Assembly: GCF_000812875.1 (NCBI RefSeq)
Contig: NZ_JSYK01000003.1
Coordinates: 992,001 to 1,056,000, forward strand
Direction: 5' to 3'
DNA length: 64,000 nt
Origin: Kaistella solincola
GTDB taxonomy: Bacteria; Bacteroidota; Bacteroidia; Flavobacteriales; Weeksellaceae
A program made the position numbers and the translations under genes. The first letter of the stretch is position 1, and the number at the start of each line of letters is the position of its first letter. The notes under the pieces were generated by a model. It saw only the letters and a program-made list of their open reading frames with translations. It made no database searches and had not been told where the DNA came from. Positions 52,894-60,750 of the stretch are shown piece by piece.

Positions 52894-53536
52894 TTCCCAC
52901 CATTTTCAGGATTTTTTCCGGGTCTTCATTCCGCAGGTTCGTGTAAACCGTATGGTGAAAAGTATTCAGCTTTTTCAGTGAATTCAGCAGCTGCTCCTTT
53001 TCTTCCGAACTAAGTTTGCCGCACATGATTTTTGAAACCACCGTGATATCCTGCATTGCTTGCTGAAAAACTTTTTTCCCTTTTTCAGTCACCGCGATAC
53101 GAGTGCTTCTTTTATCATTTTCATCGGGACTTTCTTCGATCAAACCATTCCGAACCAGCCTTTTAATAATTTCAATTCCGGACTGTTTTTCGTGCGCGTT
53201 TTTCTCGATCAGCTGCATCTTCGTAAGCGACGGATAGTCCATGAGGCGGAAAAGATAAGTGAAATCTTCGTTTATGAGATCGCTGTGATTTTCGAGCGAC
53301 TTTTTAATTAAATGTTTCGAATAACGTCCCAACATAATCACCTGTTTCGCGATTTCATTTTCCAGGTCGAAAACTTTTAAATCATATTTTTCCGTCAGAT
53401 TTCTCGGATTTTCCCTTTCATAAGCTTTTTCGTTCAGGTAAAGCCGAAAATCATCCAGGGTAGGTTGGTTGCTGTTCTGGCTTTTTTGAAAAGTATTAAG
53501 CTCCGACAGAATCTCAATGACTAAATTTAGTTCCAT
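52886..53536 (-). CDS. MarR family transcriptional regulator
   Basis: A 216-residue DNA-binding protein with a winged helix at about 95-165: YPSLTKMQLIEKNAHEKQSGIEIIKRLVRNGLIEESPDENDKRSTRIAVTEKG. DxxDKRS in the wing is diagnostic. The N-terminal roughly 85 residues are longer than in typical MarR proteins (about 145 residues) and Asn/Glu-rich. It lies between the SDR and photolyase genes with an overlap of eight bases downstream. Its effector is unknown; control of this pigment/repair locus is a reasonable guess. Confidence 0.9.
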   Translation of the reverse strand: MELNLVIEILSELNTFQKSQNSNQPTLDDFRLYLNEKAYERENPRNLTEKYDLKVFDLENEIAKQVIMLGRYSKHLIKKSLENHSDLINEDFTYLFRLMDYPSLTKMQLIEKNAHEKQSGIEIIKRLVRNGLIEESPDENDKRSTRIAVTEKGKKVFQQAMQDITVVSKIMCGKLSSEEKEQLLNSLKKLNTFHHTVYTNLRNEDPEKILKMVGNG

Positions 53537-53543
53537 ACCGATA

Positions 53544-54239
53544 TTATAATTTTATATTACCTAAACCTCCGTCTACACCAATAATTTGGCCCGTCATCCA
53601 GGAACTTTTCTCGGAAAGTAAAAATTCCACCAGGTGCGCACTGTCTTCTGCCGTCCCAACTCGCTGCAACGGATGACGTTTTGCGGAAGCACTTCTTTTC
53701 TCCTCCGTCGATAGCAATTGCGTGGCAAGTGCTGTGTCGCTTAATGAAGGTGCTATTACATTCACCCGGATTTTATAAGCAGAAAATTCAGCTGCTAAAC
53801 TTTTAGCAAAACCTTCAATAGCACCTTTGCTGGCAGTAATTGAGGTATGGAAGGGCATCCCGAGCTTGGCTGCCACCGTGGAGAATAGCACGATGCTGGC
53901 GCCACGTGACTTTTTTAAAGCAGGTAAAATTTTCTGAATAACCTTTACAGCGCCCAAGAAATTTTGGTTAAAATCAGCTAAAAAATCGTCTTCCGAGAGG
54001 CGGTTAAAAGGCCGTAAATTGATGCTGCCGGGGCAGAAAACCAAACCGTGCAATTCCTCCGGCAGATTTAAACCGGAGAGATCATCCTTTGTAACATCGG
54101 CTTTGTAAAAAGTTGTATTTAATGCCTCTAATTCCGTGGTTAGGTTTCTGGAAACTGTGAAAACATTTTCTGTTTTTAAAAGTTGTGCGCTCGCTAAACC
54201 AATACCTTTTCCGGCGCCGATAATCAGAATATTTTTCAT
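53544..54239 (-). CDS. SDR family oxidoreductase
   Basis: A 231-residue NAD(P)-dependent short-chain dehydrogenase. The cofactor motif is GAGKGIGLASAQLL (a GxxxGxG variant), and the catalytic set is Ser in VLFSTVAAKLGMPFHTSITASKGAIEGF. Note that the usual YxxxK is replaced by HTSITASK: Lys is kept but Tyr is not at the canonical place, so activity may differ. The C-terminal MTGQIIGVDGGLGNIKL is standard. Its start overlaps the ABC1 kinase stop by one base. Confidence 0.85.
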   Translation of the reverse strand: MKNILIIGAGKGIGLASAQLLKTENVFTVSRNLTTELEALNTTFYKADVTKDDLSGLNLPEELHGLVFCPGSINLRPFNRLSEDDFLADFNQNFLGAVKVIQKILPALKKSRGASIVLFSTVAAKLGMPFHTSITASKGAIEGFAKSLAAEFSAYKIRVNVIAPSLSDTALATQLLSTEEKRSASAKRHPLQRVGTAEDSAHLVEFLLSEKSSWMTGQIIGVDGGLGNIKL

Positions 54240-55555
54240 TAGTCGGCAAAGTTCTTATAATTATTAATGCGGATTTCTTTCGCGTTGATTTCGTGCATCA
54301 AATTGAAAAGCCCGAAAAACGTACGGTTCATGTAAATAAAATGTTTGGAGCCGCGGTTTGCATTTCTACCTTTAATTTGCGTGTTTTTCGCGTATTTCTG
54401 ACCGAGATCTGCAATAGCTGCGAAAAATTCGCCGTCAGAAAAATCGAAAGTTTCGTCCTGGAATGGTGTCGTAAACAGGAAAAGCAAGTCGTAGAAAATT
54501 TCGGTAAAAAATGCTTTTTCCTCGGGTGAATCGTCAGGTCTGATGATTTCCAGTTCCAGTAATTTCCGGTCAAAAAACGCCTTATTTTTCAGGTTTTCTC
54601 TTGACGCAAGTTCAAAATACGGAACGTAAAAATCCTCCGGAATGGTTTTCATACAGCCAAAATCGATGGCCGTTAAAGTTCCGTCGTCAGTCACCAGAAA
54701 GTTTCCGGGATGCGGATCGGCGTGAACTTTTCGCAGCTCATGAATCTGAAACATATAAAAATCCCAAAGTGCCTGCCCTACTTTATTTGCTTTTTCCGGA
54801 TCGGAATTTTCCGCACAGAAAGTCGAAAGATGCTTGCCGTGCATCCAATCCATGGTGATGATTTTGTCGTTCGACAGTTCCGGATAATAATTCGGGAAAA
54901 TTAAATTCGGCAAATTTTCACACTTTTTCCTGATTTCCAGACTTTGCTCAATTTCGAGTTTATAATCGGTTTCTTCCAACAATTTATCTTCAACTTCCTT
55001 AAAGTATTGGTCGGAATTTTTGCCTTTAATATTGAACATTTTCATTGCAATTGGTTTTACCATCGCCAAATCGGAGGAAATGCTGTCGGAAACTCCGGGA
55101 TATTGAATTTTTACTGCGAGTTCCTTTCCGTCTTTAAAAGCTTTGTGAACCTGTCCGATGCTCGCCGCATTGCTGGAAGTGCTATTGAAAGAATCAAATA
55201 ATTCTGTCGGCTTTTTACCGAAATAATTTTTGAAAATTTTGTTCACCAAAGGCGCAGAAAGCGGCGGAACCTGAAACTGCGAAAGCGAAAATTTCTCCAC
55301 ATAAGCAGCGGGCAGAATATTTTTTTCCATGCTGAGCATTTGCGCGACTTTCAAAGCGCTGCCCTTCAGTTCTTTTAAGCTGTCATAAATATCTGAAGCA
55401 TTGTTGGTGTTCAGATTTTCCTTGGCTTCGTCTTCGGTTTTGGTGATTTTTTCACCATAATATTTAAGATAATTAACGCCAACTTTGGCTCCGGTGGAAA
55501 TTAATTTGCTTGCGCGCTGTATTTTACTGGTAGGAATTTTGTCTAATGTTTTCAT
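54239..55555 (-). CDS. ABC1/AarF (UbiB-like) atypical kinase
   Basis: A 438-residue protein of the ADCK/UbiB family, which supports isoprenoid lipid metabolism through ATPase activity. ELKGSALKVAQMLSME corresponds to the KxGQ motif (here KVAQ). SSNAASIGQVHKA is the Ala-rich loop, AVKIQYPG has the invariant Lys, and HADPHPGNFLV and AIDFGCMK are the catalytic and DFG motifs. It overlaps the TetR-like gene upstream by four bases. A link with carotenoid or quinone isoprenoids is suggested by the adjacent crt operon. Confidence 0.9.
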   Translation of the reverse strand: MKTLDKIPTSKIQRASKLISTGAKVGVNYLKYYGEKITKTEDEAKENLNTNNASDIYDSLKELKGSALKVAQMLSMEKNILPAAYVEKFSLSQFQVPPLSAPLVNKIFKNYFGKKPTELFDSFNSTSSNAASIGQVHKAFKDGKELAVKIQYPGVSDSISSDLAMVKPIAMKMFNIKGKNSDQYFKEVEDKLLEETDYKLEIEQSLEIRKKCENLPNLIFPNYYPELSNDKIITMDWMHGKHLSTFCAENSDPEKANKVGQALWDFYMFQIHELRKVHADPHPGNFLVTDDGTLTAIDFGCMKTIPEDFYVPYFELASRENLKNKAFFDRKLLELEIIRPDDSPEEKAFFTEIFYDLLFLFTTPFQDETFDFSDGEFFAAIADLGQKYAKNTQIKGRNANRGSKHFIYMNRTFFGLFNLMHEINAKEIRINNYKNFAD

Positions 55556-56223
55556 GAATTGGGTCTCACTTTTTCGTTAAATAAAAATTTTCCCAGATCC
55601 AGCAGCTTTTTAAACGGTTTTACATCAAGCAAATCCATGCCTGTGTCTACAGATTTTTCGATGAAAATATCGGTTTTTTCGAAGTTTGAACTCGTGTCAT
55701 CAAGCCAGAATTTCAGCGTTGCCAAAAACTGTCCCCAATAAAATTCCTCGATTCCTTTGTTTTTAATTCTTTCAAGCTTCATCTTGCTTTCTGAAGAGTT
55801 TCCTAACATCGAATCTGTAACATCAAGACTTTTAATAAATCTTAAAAATTCGGCCTTTAAAGCCCATAATTTTTTAAAATTCTGAAGGTTGTTTTTTTCC
55901 TGACCAATGAGGTAAATCACCAAAGTCCGGTTCAGCGTAAGCTGTTCGAAAAAGGTAAAGTAAAAAGAAAGCAGCTTATTTTTCGGTGTCTCCATAATAT
56001 AGGATTCTTCCGCGGAAATCAGCAGCAACGTTTGCTCAAGGAAATATTTTAAATAATCAGCTTCCAGCTGGTCAAAATTCGCGTAATAAAAATAAAAATC
56101 GCTTTCTGAAATCTCGTGATCATCGCAGAAAGTAAAGACATTCAGCGGCTTTCGGTTTTTGCGAAGGACATAGTTGGAGTACAGCTCCAAAATATTTTCC
56201 TTTGTTATTTCTGTATTTTTCAT
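55552..56223 (-). CDS. TetR-like transcriptional regulator
   Basis: A 223-residue protein with an N-terminal TetR-type helix-turn-helix (about 5-50, ENILELYSNYVLRKN and FTFCDDHEISESDFYFYYANFDQLEADYL). A large helical C-terminal ligand domain follows. It is first in the leftward run and divergent from crtI, with 87 bases between start codons. It is a candidate regulator of both operons. A -7 box lies at 56246-56253. Confidence 0.82.
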   Translation of the reverse strand: MKNTEITKENILELYSNYVLRKNRKPLNVFTFCDDHEISESDFYFYYANFDQLEADYLKYFLEQTLLLISAEESYIMETPKNKLLSFYFTFFEQLTLNRTLVIYLIGQEKNNLQNFKKLWALKAEFLRFIKSLDVTDSMLGNSSESKMKLERIKNKGIEEFYWGQFLATLKFWLDDTSSNFEKTDIFIEKSVDTGMDLLDVKPFKKLLDLGKFLFNEKVRPNS

Positions 56224-56245
56224 ATCTTCTCTGTGTATTAAAGTA

Positions 56246-56253
56246 CAAATTTA
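56246..56253 (-). promoter_or_regulatory. -7 box of the TetR-led operon
   Basis: Reads TAAATTTG on the minus strand, 22 bases before the start. The two divergent -7 boxes (this and 56287) are about 33 bases apart, so one bound regulator could affect both. Confidence 0.6.
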
Positions 56254-56286
56254 GTAAAAACATTTTCTATTTAAAAAATAAAAGTA

Positions 56287-56294
56287 TATTTTTG
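56287..56294 (+). promoter_or_regulatory. -7 box of the crt operon
   Basis: TATTTTTG, 16 bases before the crtI ATG. No TTG at the -33 position was seen. Confidence 0.6.
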
Positions 56295-56310
56295 TTCCAT
56301 TATAAAATTA

Positions 56311-57783
56311 ATGAAAAAAGTTGTAATCATTGGATCTGGTTTTTCTGCGCTCGCTTCCGCCTGTTATATGGCGAAAGCTGGTTTTGCAGTGCAGGTTCTG
56401 GAAAAAAATGAGCAGCTTGGCGGGCGGGCTTCGATGTGGGAAAAAGATGGTTTTAAGTTTGACATGGGTCCGAGCTGGTATTGGATGCCTGATATATTTG
56501 AACGTTTTTTTTCTGATTTTAGTAAAAAAGTTTCAGATTATTATTCACTTGAAAAATTATCGCCGGCTTACCGCGTAGTTTTTGGTGAAAATGATTTCAT
56601 TGATATTTCCGACGATCCGGACAAAATCATTGAAAAATTTGAAGAAGTTGAATCCGGAAGTGGCGCTCATCTCAGAAAATTTATGGAAGATTCGCGGAAA
56701 AATTACGAAATCGCGATGCAGGATTTGGTTTACAATCCAGGAAAATCTCTTCTCGAACTTGTAAGCTTTGAAACAGCAACACGGCTTCCGCTATTTGTAA
56801 AAAATATCTCCGAAACGGTCCGAAAAAATATTAAAAATCCAAAACTTCAAAGTATTTTAGAATTTCCAGTTTTATTTTTAGGCGCAAAACCGCAGAACAC
56901 GCCGGCTTTTTACAATTTTATGAACCATGCCGATTTCGGTTTGGGAACCTGGTATCCGAAAGGTGGTTTTAATGCTGTGGCGCTCGGAATCGTCAGTTTA
57001 GCTAAAGAATTGGGTGTGCAATTTCACGTCAATCAAGAAGTGACGAAAATTGAAACCGAAAATAACCTGGTAAAAAAAGTGATTACCACGACAGATTCTT
57101 TTGAAGCTGACATCGTAATTTCCGGCGCTGATTATGCACATACAGAAAAACTGCTCAAACAACCGGAAAAAAATTACAGCGACGATTACTGGATGAAAAA
57201 AGTTTTCGCACCGTCGTCCTTTCTATATTATGTCGCGTTCGATAAAGAAGTTCCAGAATTGCAGCACCACAATTTGTTTTTCGATACCGATTTTGGCAGG
57301 CACGCGGTGGAAATTTACGACGAACCGCAATTGCCAAAAAAACCGCTTTTTTATGCCAATTTTTCTTCAAAAACAGATAAAGATCTCTGTCCGCCAGGAA
57401 AAGAAGTCGGATTTTTTTTAATTCCTGTTGCGGTAGATTTAGAAGACAGCCCGGAAATTCATGAACAATATTTCGAGCTAATTATGGATCGAATTCAGAA
57501 AAATATAGGCGTTGACCTCCGAAAAAATGTTCTGTTCAAAAGAAGTTTCGGCGTTCAGGATTTTAAAGACCGTTACAACTCCTGCCGCGGAAACGCTTAC
57601 GGATTGGCTAATACTTTGCTGCAAACTTCCGTACTGCGGCCCAGCATCAACAATAAAAAGATTAAAAACCTTTTTTATACCGGACAACTTACGGTTCCGG
57701 GACCTGGTGTGCCGCCGGCTTTAATCTCCGGAAAAGTGGTGACAGACTACATACTTAAACATGAAAAAAACACGACCAGATGA
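56311..57783 (+). CDS. crtI: phytoene desaturase
   Basis: FAD-dependent desaturation of phytoene towards lycopene. The 490 residues open with the dinucleotide motif IGSGFSALASACYMAKAGF, then EQLGGRASMWEKDGFKFDMGPSWYWMP, typical of CrtI. The C-terminal signature is GNAYGLANTLLQTSVLRPS and LFYTGQLTVPGPGVPPALISGK. The start overlaps nothing; its 3' end overlaps crtB by four bases (ATGA). It is first in a seven-gene rightward operon. Confidence 0.95.
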   Translation: MKKVVIIGSGFSALASACYMAKAGFAVQVLEKNEQLGGRASMWEKDGFKFDMGPSWYWMPDIFERFFSDFSKKVSDYYSLEKLSPAYRVVFGENDFIDISDDPDKIIEKFEEVESGSGAHLRKFMEDSRKNYEIAMQDLVYNPGKSLLELVSFETATRLPLFVKNISETVRKNIKNPKLQSILEFPVLFLGAKPQNTPAFYNFMNHADFGLGTWYPKGGFNAVALGIVSLAKELGVQFHVNQEVTKIETENNLVKKVITTTDSFEADIVISGADYAHTEKLLKQPEKNYSDDYWMKKVFAPSSFLYYVAFDKEVPELQHHNLFFDTDFGRHAVEIYDEPQLPKKPLFYANFSSKTDKDLCPPGKEVGFFLIPVAVDLEDSPEIHEQYFELIMDRIQKNIGVDLRKNVLFKRSFGVQDFKDRYNSCRGNAYGLANTLLQTSVLRPSINNKKIKNLFYTGQLTVPGPGVPPALISGKVVTDYILKHEKNTTR

Positions 57784-58625
57784 ATAATTTAGAAATTTTT
57801 AATGAAGTCTGCGGTCAGTCATCCAGGTTGGTGACGGAGCGCTACAGTACCTCTTTTTCTCGCGCTTCTACCCTTTTCCAGCCCGAAATTCGCCAGCACA
57901 TTTACAATATTTATGGCTTTGTACGCTTGGCGGACGAAATTGTGGATACTTTTCACGATTTCGATAAAGGAAAACTCATGGCGGAATTCGAACAGAATTA
58001 TCACCAAGCGCTTGAAAACGGCATCTCGCTGAACCCGATTTTACAATCTTTCTGCACCACGCAGCGCGAAAAGAATATTCCGCAAGATCTTGTCGATTCC
58101 TTTCTTTATTCAATGAAGATGGATTTGCATGAAATTAAAAATCTCAATGACGAAAAGTATAACGAATATATTTACGGCTCGGCCGAAGTGGTGGGTTTAA
58201 TGTGTTTAAAAGTTTTCGTAAACGGAAATGTGACAGAATATGAAAAGCTGAAACCTTACGCACAAAGCCTTGGCGCAGCTTTTCAGAAAATAAATTTTTT
58301 ACGGGATATAAGCGCAGATTTTAACGATTTAGATAGAACGTATTTCCCGAATGTAGATTTCCGAAATTTTTCGGCTGCTGATAAGGAAAAAATTGAGCTG
58401 GATATTGCAAAGGATTTCGCGCACGCAAAAACCGGAATTAAAATGCTGCCGTTAACCTGTAAACTAGCGGTTTTTATGGCATATAAATATTATTTCAACC
58501 TCTTTAAAAAAATACGGAACACAAAACCGGAACTTTTGCTGACGAAAAGAATCCGCGTTTCGAATGCAAGAAAAATCTATCTTTTTGGAGAAATGATTTT
58601 AAATAAAAACCTGAATTTGCTTTAA
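57780..58625 (+). CDS. crtB: phytoene synthase
   Basis: Condenses two geranylgeranyl diphosphates to phytoene. The 281 residues have YSTSFSRASTLF, the first Asp-rich motif VRLADEIVDTFHD, and the second NFLRDISADFNDLDRTYFP. YIYGSAEVVGLM lies between them. It overlaps crtI by four bases and the next gene by one base, so translation is coupled. The GGPP synthase gene is not in this window. Confidence 0.95.
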   Translation: MNNLEIFNEVCGQSSRLVTERYSTSFSRASTLFQPEIRQHIYNIYGFVRLADEIVDTFHDFDKGKLMAEFEQNYHQALENGISLNPILQSFCTTQREKNIPQDLVDSFLYSMKMDLHEIKNLNDEKYNEYIYGSAEVVGLMCLKVFVNGNVTEYEKLKPYAQSLGAAFQKINFLRDISADFNDLDRTYFPNVDFRNFSAADKEKIELDIAKDFAHAKTGIKMLPLTCKLAVFMAYKYYFNLFKKIRNTKPELLLTKRIRVSNARKIYLFGEMILNKNLNLL

Positions 58626-59083
58626 TGAAAAAAATTAGCCTCTTATTAGTCCTTTTTTTTATGAACGTCACCAATGCGCAAAACCTTAAAGATTACCGTG
58701 CGCTTCTTCAGAAAGGAGAAAATTCTGAAGTCGCGGCGAAAAAACTCATTGAAAAATCTGCCTCGGCATTCGATGAAACAAAACAACCGATTTACGCCGG
58801 GTTTTTGGCAGTTGGAAAGTTTTTTATGGCAAAACACGTTTTCAATCCTTTAAAAAAAATGTCCTATTTTAATGCAGGAAAAAACACCATGGAAGCGGCA
58901 GTAAAATCTGATCCGAAAAACCTGGAAGTCCGTTTGATGAGGCTTATCACCCAGGAAAGTGTCCCCAAATTTTTGGGTTATTATCAAAATATTGAGGAAG
59001 ACAGAAATTTTCTCACCAGAGATTATAAAAAAACGGCAGATAATGACCTAAAAATTTACATAAAAGCGTATTTAAAACTATAA
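58625..59083 (+). CDS. secreted protein of unknown function inside the crt operon
   Basis: A 152-residue protein with signal peptide ending NVTNAQ and an all-helical body with TPR-like spacing (KKMSYFNAGKNTMEAAVKSDPKNLEVRLMRLI). I do not recognise a family. Its ATG overlaps the crtB stop by one base, and crtZ starts one base after its stop, so it is firmly part of the pigment operon. A periplasmic protein here could take part in pigment placement in the envelope, but nothing in the sequence proves this. Confidence 0.75.
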   Translation: MKKISLLLVLFFMNVTNAQNLKDYRALLQKGENSEVAAKKLIEKSASAFDETKQPIYAGFLAVGKFFMAKHVFNPLKKMSYFNAGKNTMEAAVKSDPKNLEVRLMRLITQESVPKFLGYYQNIEEDRNFLTRDYKKTADNDLKIYIKAYLKL

Positions 59084-59084
59084 A

Positions 59085-59558
59085 ATGGAATTTACAGGAT
59101 ATATATTTCTCACCATCGCTGTAGTTATCACTATGGAAGGCGTTACGTGGCTTACACACAAATTCATCATGCATGGTTTGGGCTGGTATCTGCATGAAGA
59201 CCACCATCAGCCCGGATATCCGCATGTTTTTGAAAAAAACGACGCTTTTTTCGTGGTTTTTGCCATTCCAAGCATGTTGCTTTTTTGGTTCGGAACAGTA
59301 GACGGCATCAACTGGATGTTTTTTGTCGGCCTCGGAATTTTAATTTACGGAATCTGCTATTTTCTGGTTCACGATGTTTTGATCCACCGCCGTTTTAAAT
59401 GGTTTGACAAAACCAATAACTGGTATTTCCGCGGACTTAGAAAAGCGCATAAAATGCACCACAAACATCTGGGCAAGGAAGACGGAGAATGTTTTGGAAT
59501 GCTGTATGTTCCGATGAAATATTTTCGCGAAGCGCGTTTATCCACTTTAAAAAAATAA
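59085..59558 (+). CDS. crtZ: beta-carotene hydroxylase
   Basis: Non-haem di-iron hydroxylase that adds 3- and 3'-hydroxyls to beta-carotene to give zeaxanthin. The 157 residues have membrane helices and the four His clusters of CrtZ: HKFIMH, HEDHH, HDVLIHRR and HKMHHKH. The conserved EDGECFGMLYVP near the end follows. It sits between the unknown secreted protein and the lycopene cyclase gene. Confidence 0.95.
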   Translation: MEFTGYIFLTIAVVITMEGVTWLTHKFIMHGLGWYLHEDHHQPGYPHVFEKNDAFFVVFAIPSMLLFWFGTVDGINWMFFVGLGILIYGICYFLVHDVLIHRRFKWFDKTNNWYFRGLRKAHKMHHKHLGKEDGECFGMLYVPMKYFREARLSTLKK

Positions 59559-59561
59559 ATT

Positions 59562-60275
59562 TTGCAGTCCTACTATTATCTTCTCCTCGATTTTTTCAGC
59601 TTTATAATACCCTTCCTGTTCACTTTTGAAAAAAAGCGGATGCATTTTATTCAGCACTGGAAGGCTTATTTTACGGCGATAATCTCCGTCGGGATTTTCT
59701 TTATTTTATGGGACAGCTATTTTGCGTACAATGATGTTTGGGGTTTTAATGACCAATATTTAGTCGGTTGGCGAATCTTAAAATTACCGATTGAAGAATG
59801 GCTTTTTTTCCTTTTAATACCTTACGCCAGCGTTTTTATCCATTATTCACTGAAATATTTTTTTCCGCAAATTATTCTTTCTAAAAAAATTACGCATATT
59901 ATTACTTATATTTTATTTGCAGTTGGTTTGGTTTTGTCGGTTTCCAATTACGACAAAATGTACACGTTCATCTGCATCGGGCTTTTCACGATTTTAATGC
60001 TGTTACAGATTATTTTTGAATGGAGTTATGCCCGAAGATTTTACCTCAGTTTTATCATTATTTTTATTCCTTTCTTTTTTGTGAATTCTGCGCTGACGGG
60101 AAGTTATTCTGAAAATCCTGTGGTTTTTTATGACAATTCAGAAAACCTCGGAATTCGGCTCGGTACTATTCCGGTGGAAGATGCTTTTTATTGTTTTGCG
60201 CTTTTGTATTCCATCACTTTGGTTTTCGAATATTTGAAAACAAAGAAATTATTCCGTTCCAGCCATGAAAATTAA
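59562..60275 (+). CDS. lycopene cyclase, fused CrtYc-CrtYd type
   Basis: A 237-residue membrane protein with about seven helices. Two copies of the small lycopene-cyclase domain are fused: LPIEEWLFFLLIPYASV in the first half and IPVEDAFYCFALLYSITLV in the second, each with the PxE-E/D motif. This is the actinobacterial/archaeal/fungal-type cyclase, not FAD-binding CrtY. The start is a TTG at 59562, three bases after crtZ; no ATG lies before the first helix. It overlaps the SRPBCC gene by 11 bases. Confidence 0.9.
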   Translation: MQSYYYLLLDFFSFIIPFLFTFEKKRMHFIQHWKAYFTAIISVGIFFILWDSYFAYNDVWGFNDQYLVGWRILKLPIEEWLFFLLIPYASVFIHYSLKYFFPQIILSKKITHIITYILFAVGLVLSVSNYDKMYTFICIGLFTILMLLQIIFEWSYARRFYLSFIIIFIPFFFVNSALTGSYSENPVVFYDNSENLGIRLGTIPVEDAFYCFALLYSITLVFEYLKTKKLFRSSHEN

Positions 60276-60750
60276 TTTGACCAAACAATCAGGAATTTAT
60301 ACGCTGACCTCGGAGCAGGTTTTGCCATTATCTTTAGAAAAAGCCTGGGAATTTTTCACATTGCCGACGAATTTAGACAGAATTACACCGAAGGAAATGG
60401 AATTCAGAATTACAAATAATCCGCCAAATAAAACTTACAAAGGTCAGATTATCACTTACAAAATTGGCGCTTTACCTTTCATTAAATCTAATTGGATTAC
60501 AGAAATCACGCATCTGGAAGAGCAAAAATTTTTCGTCGATGAACAGCGATTCGGACCTTATGCGATGTGGCATCACGAACATCATTTTAAAGCAGTTTCG
60601 GACAACGAAGTTTTGATGACGGATATCGTGAATTTTAAACTTCCTTGCGGAATTTTTGGTGATTTAGTGGCCGGAAATTATGTAAAAAACAAGGTGAAAT
60701 TTATATTCGAAAGTCGCTATAAAATTTTAGAAAAAACCTTTTTATCATGA
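60265..60750 (+). CDS. SRPBCC family protein
   Basis: A 161-residue START-like domain protein (SRPBCC/CoxG-like), with QVLPLSLEKAWEFFTLPTNLDRITPKEM and HLEEQKFFVDEQRFGPYAMWHHEHHFKAV. Such folds bind hydrophobic ligands. It overlaps the cyclase gene by 11 bases and the next gene by four. The following SDR protein has a related DUF2867 domain. Co-occurrence suggests handling or modification of a carotenoid or other lipid. Confidence 0.87.
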   Translation: MKINLTKQSGIYTLTSEQVLPLSLEKAWEFFTLPTNLDRITPKEMEFRITNNPPNKTYKGQIITYKIGALPFIKSNWITEITHLEEQKFFVDEQRFGPYAMWHHEHHFKAVSDNEVLMTDIVNFKLPCGIFGDLVAGNYVKNKVKFIFESRYKILEKTFLS

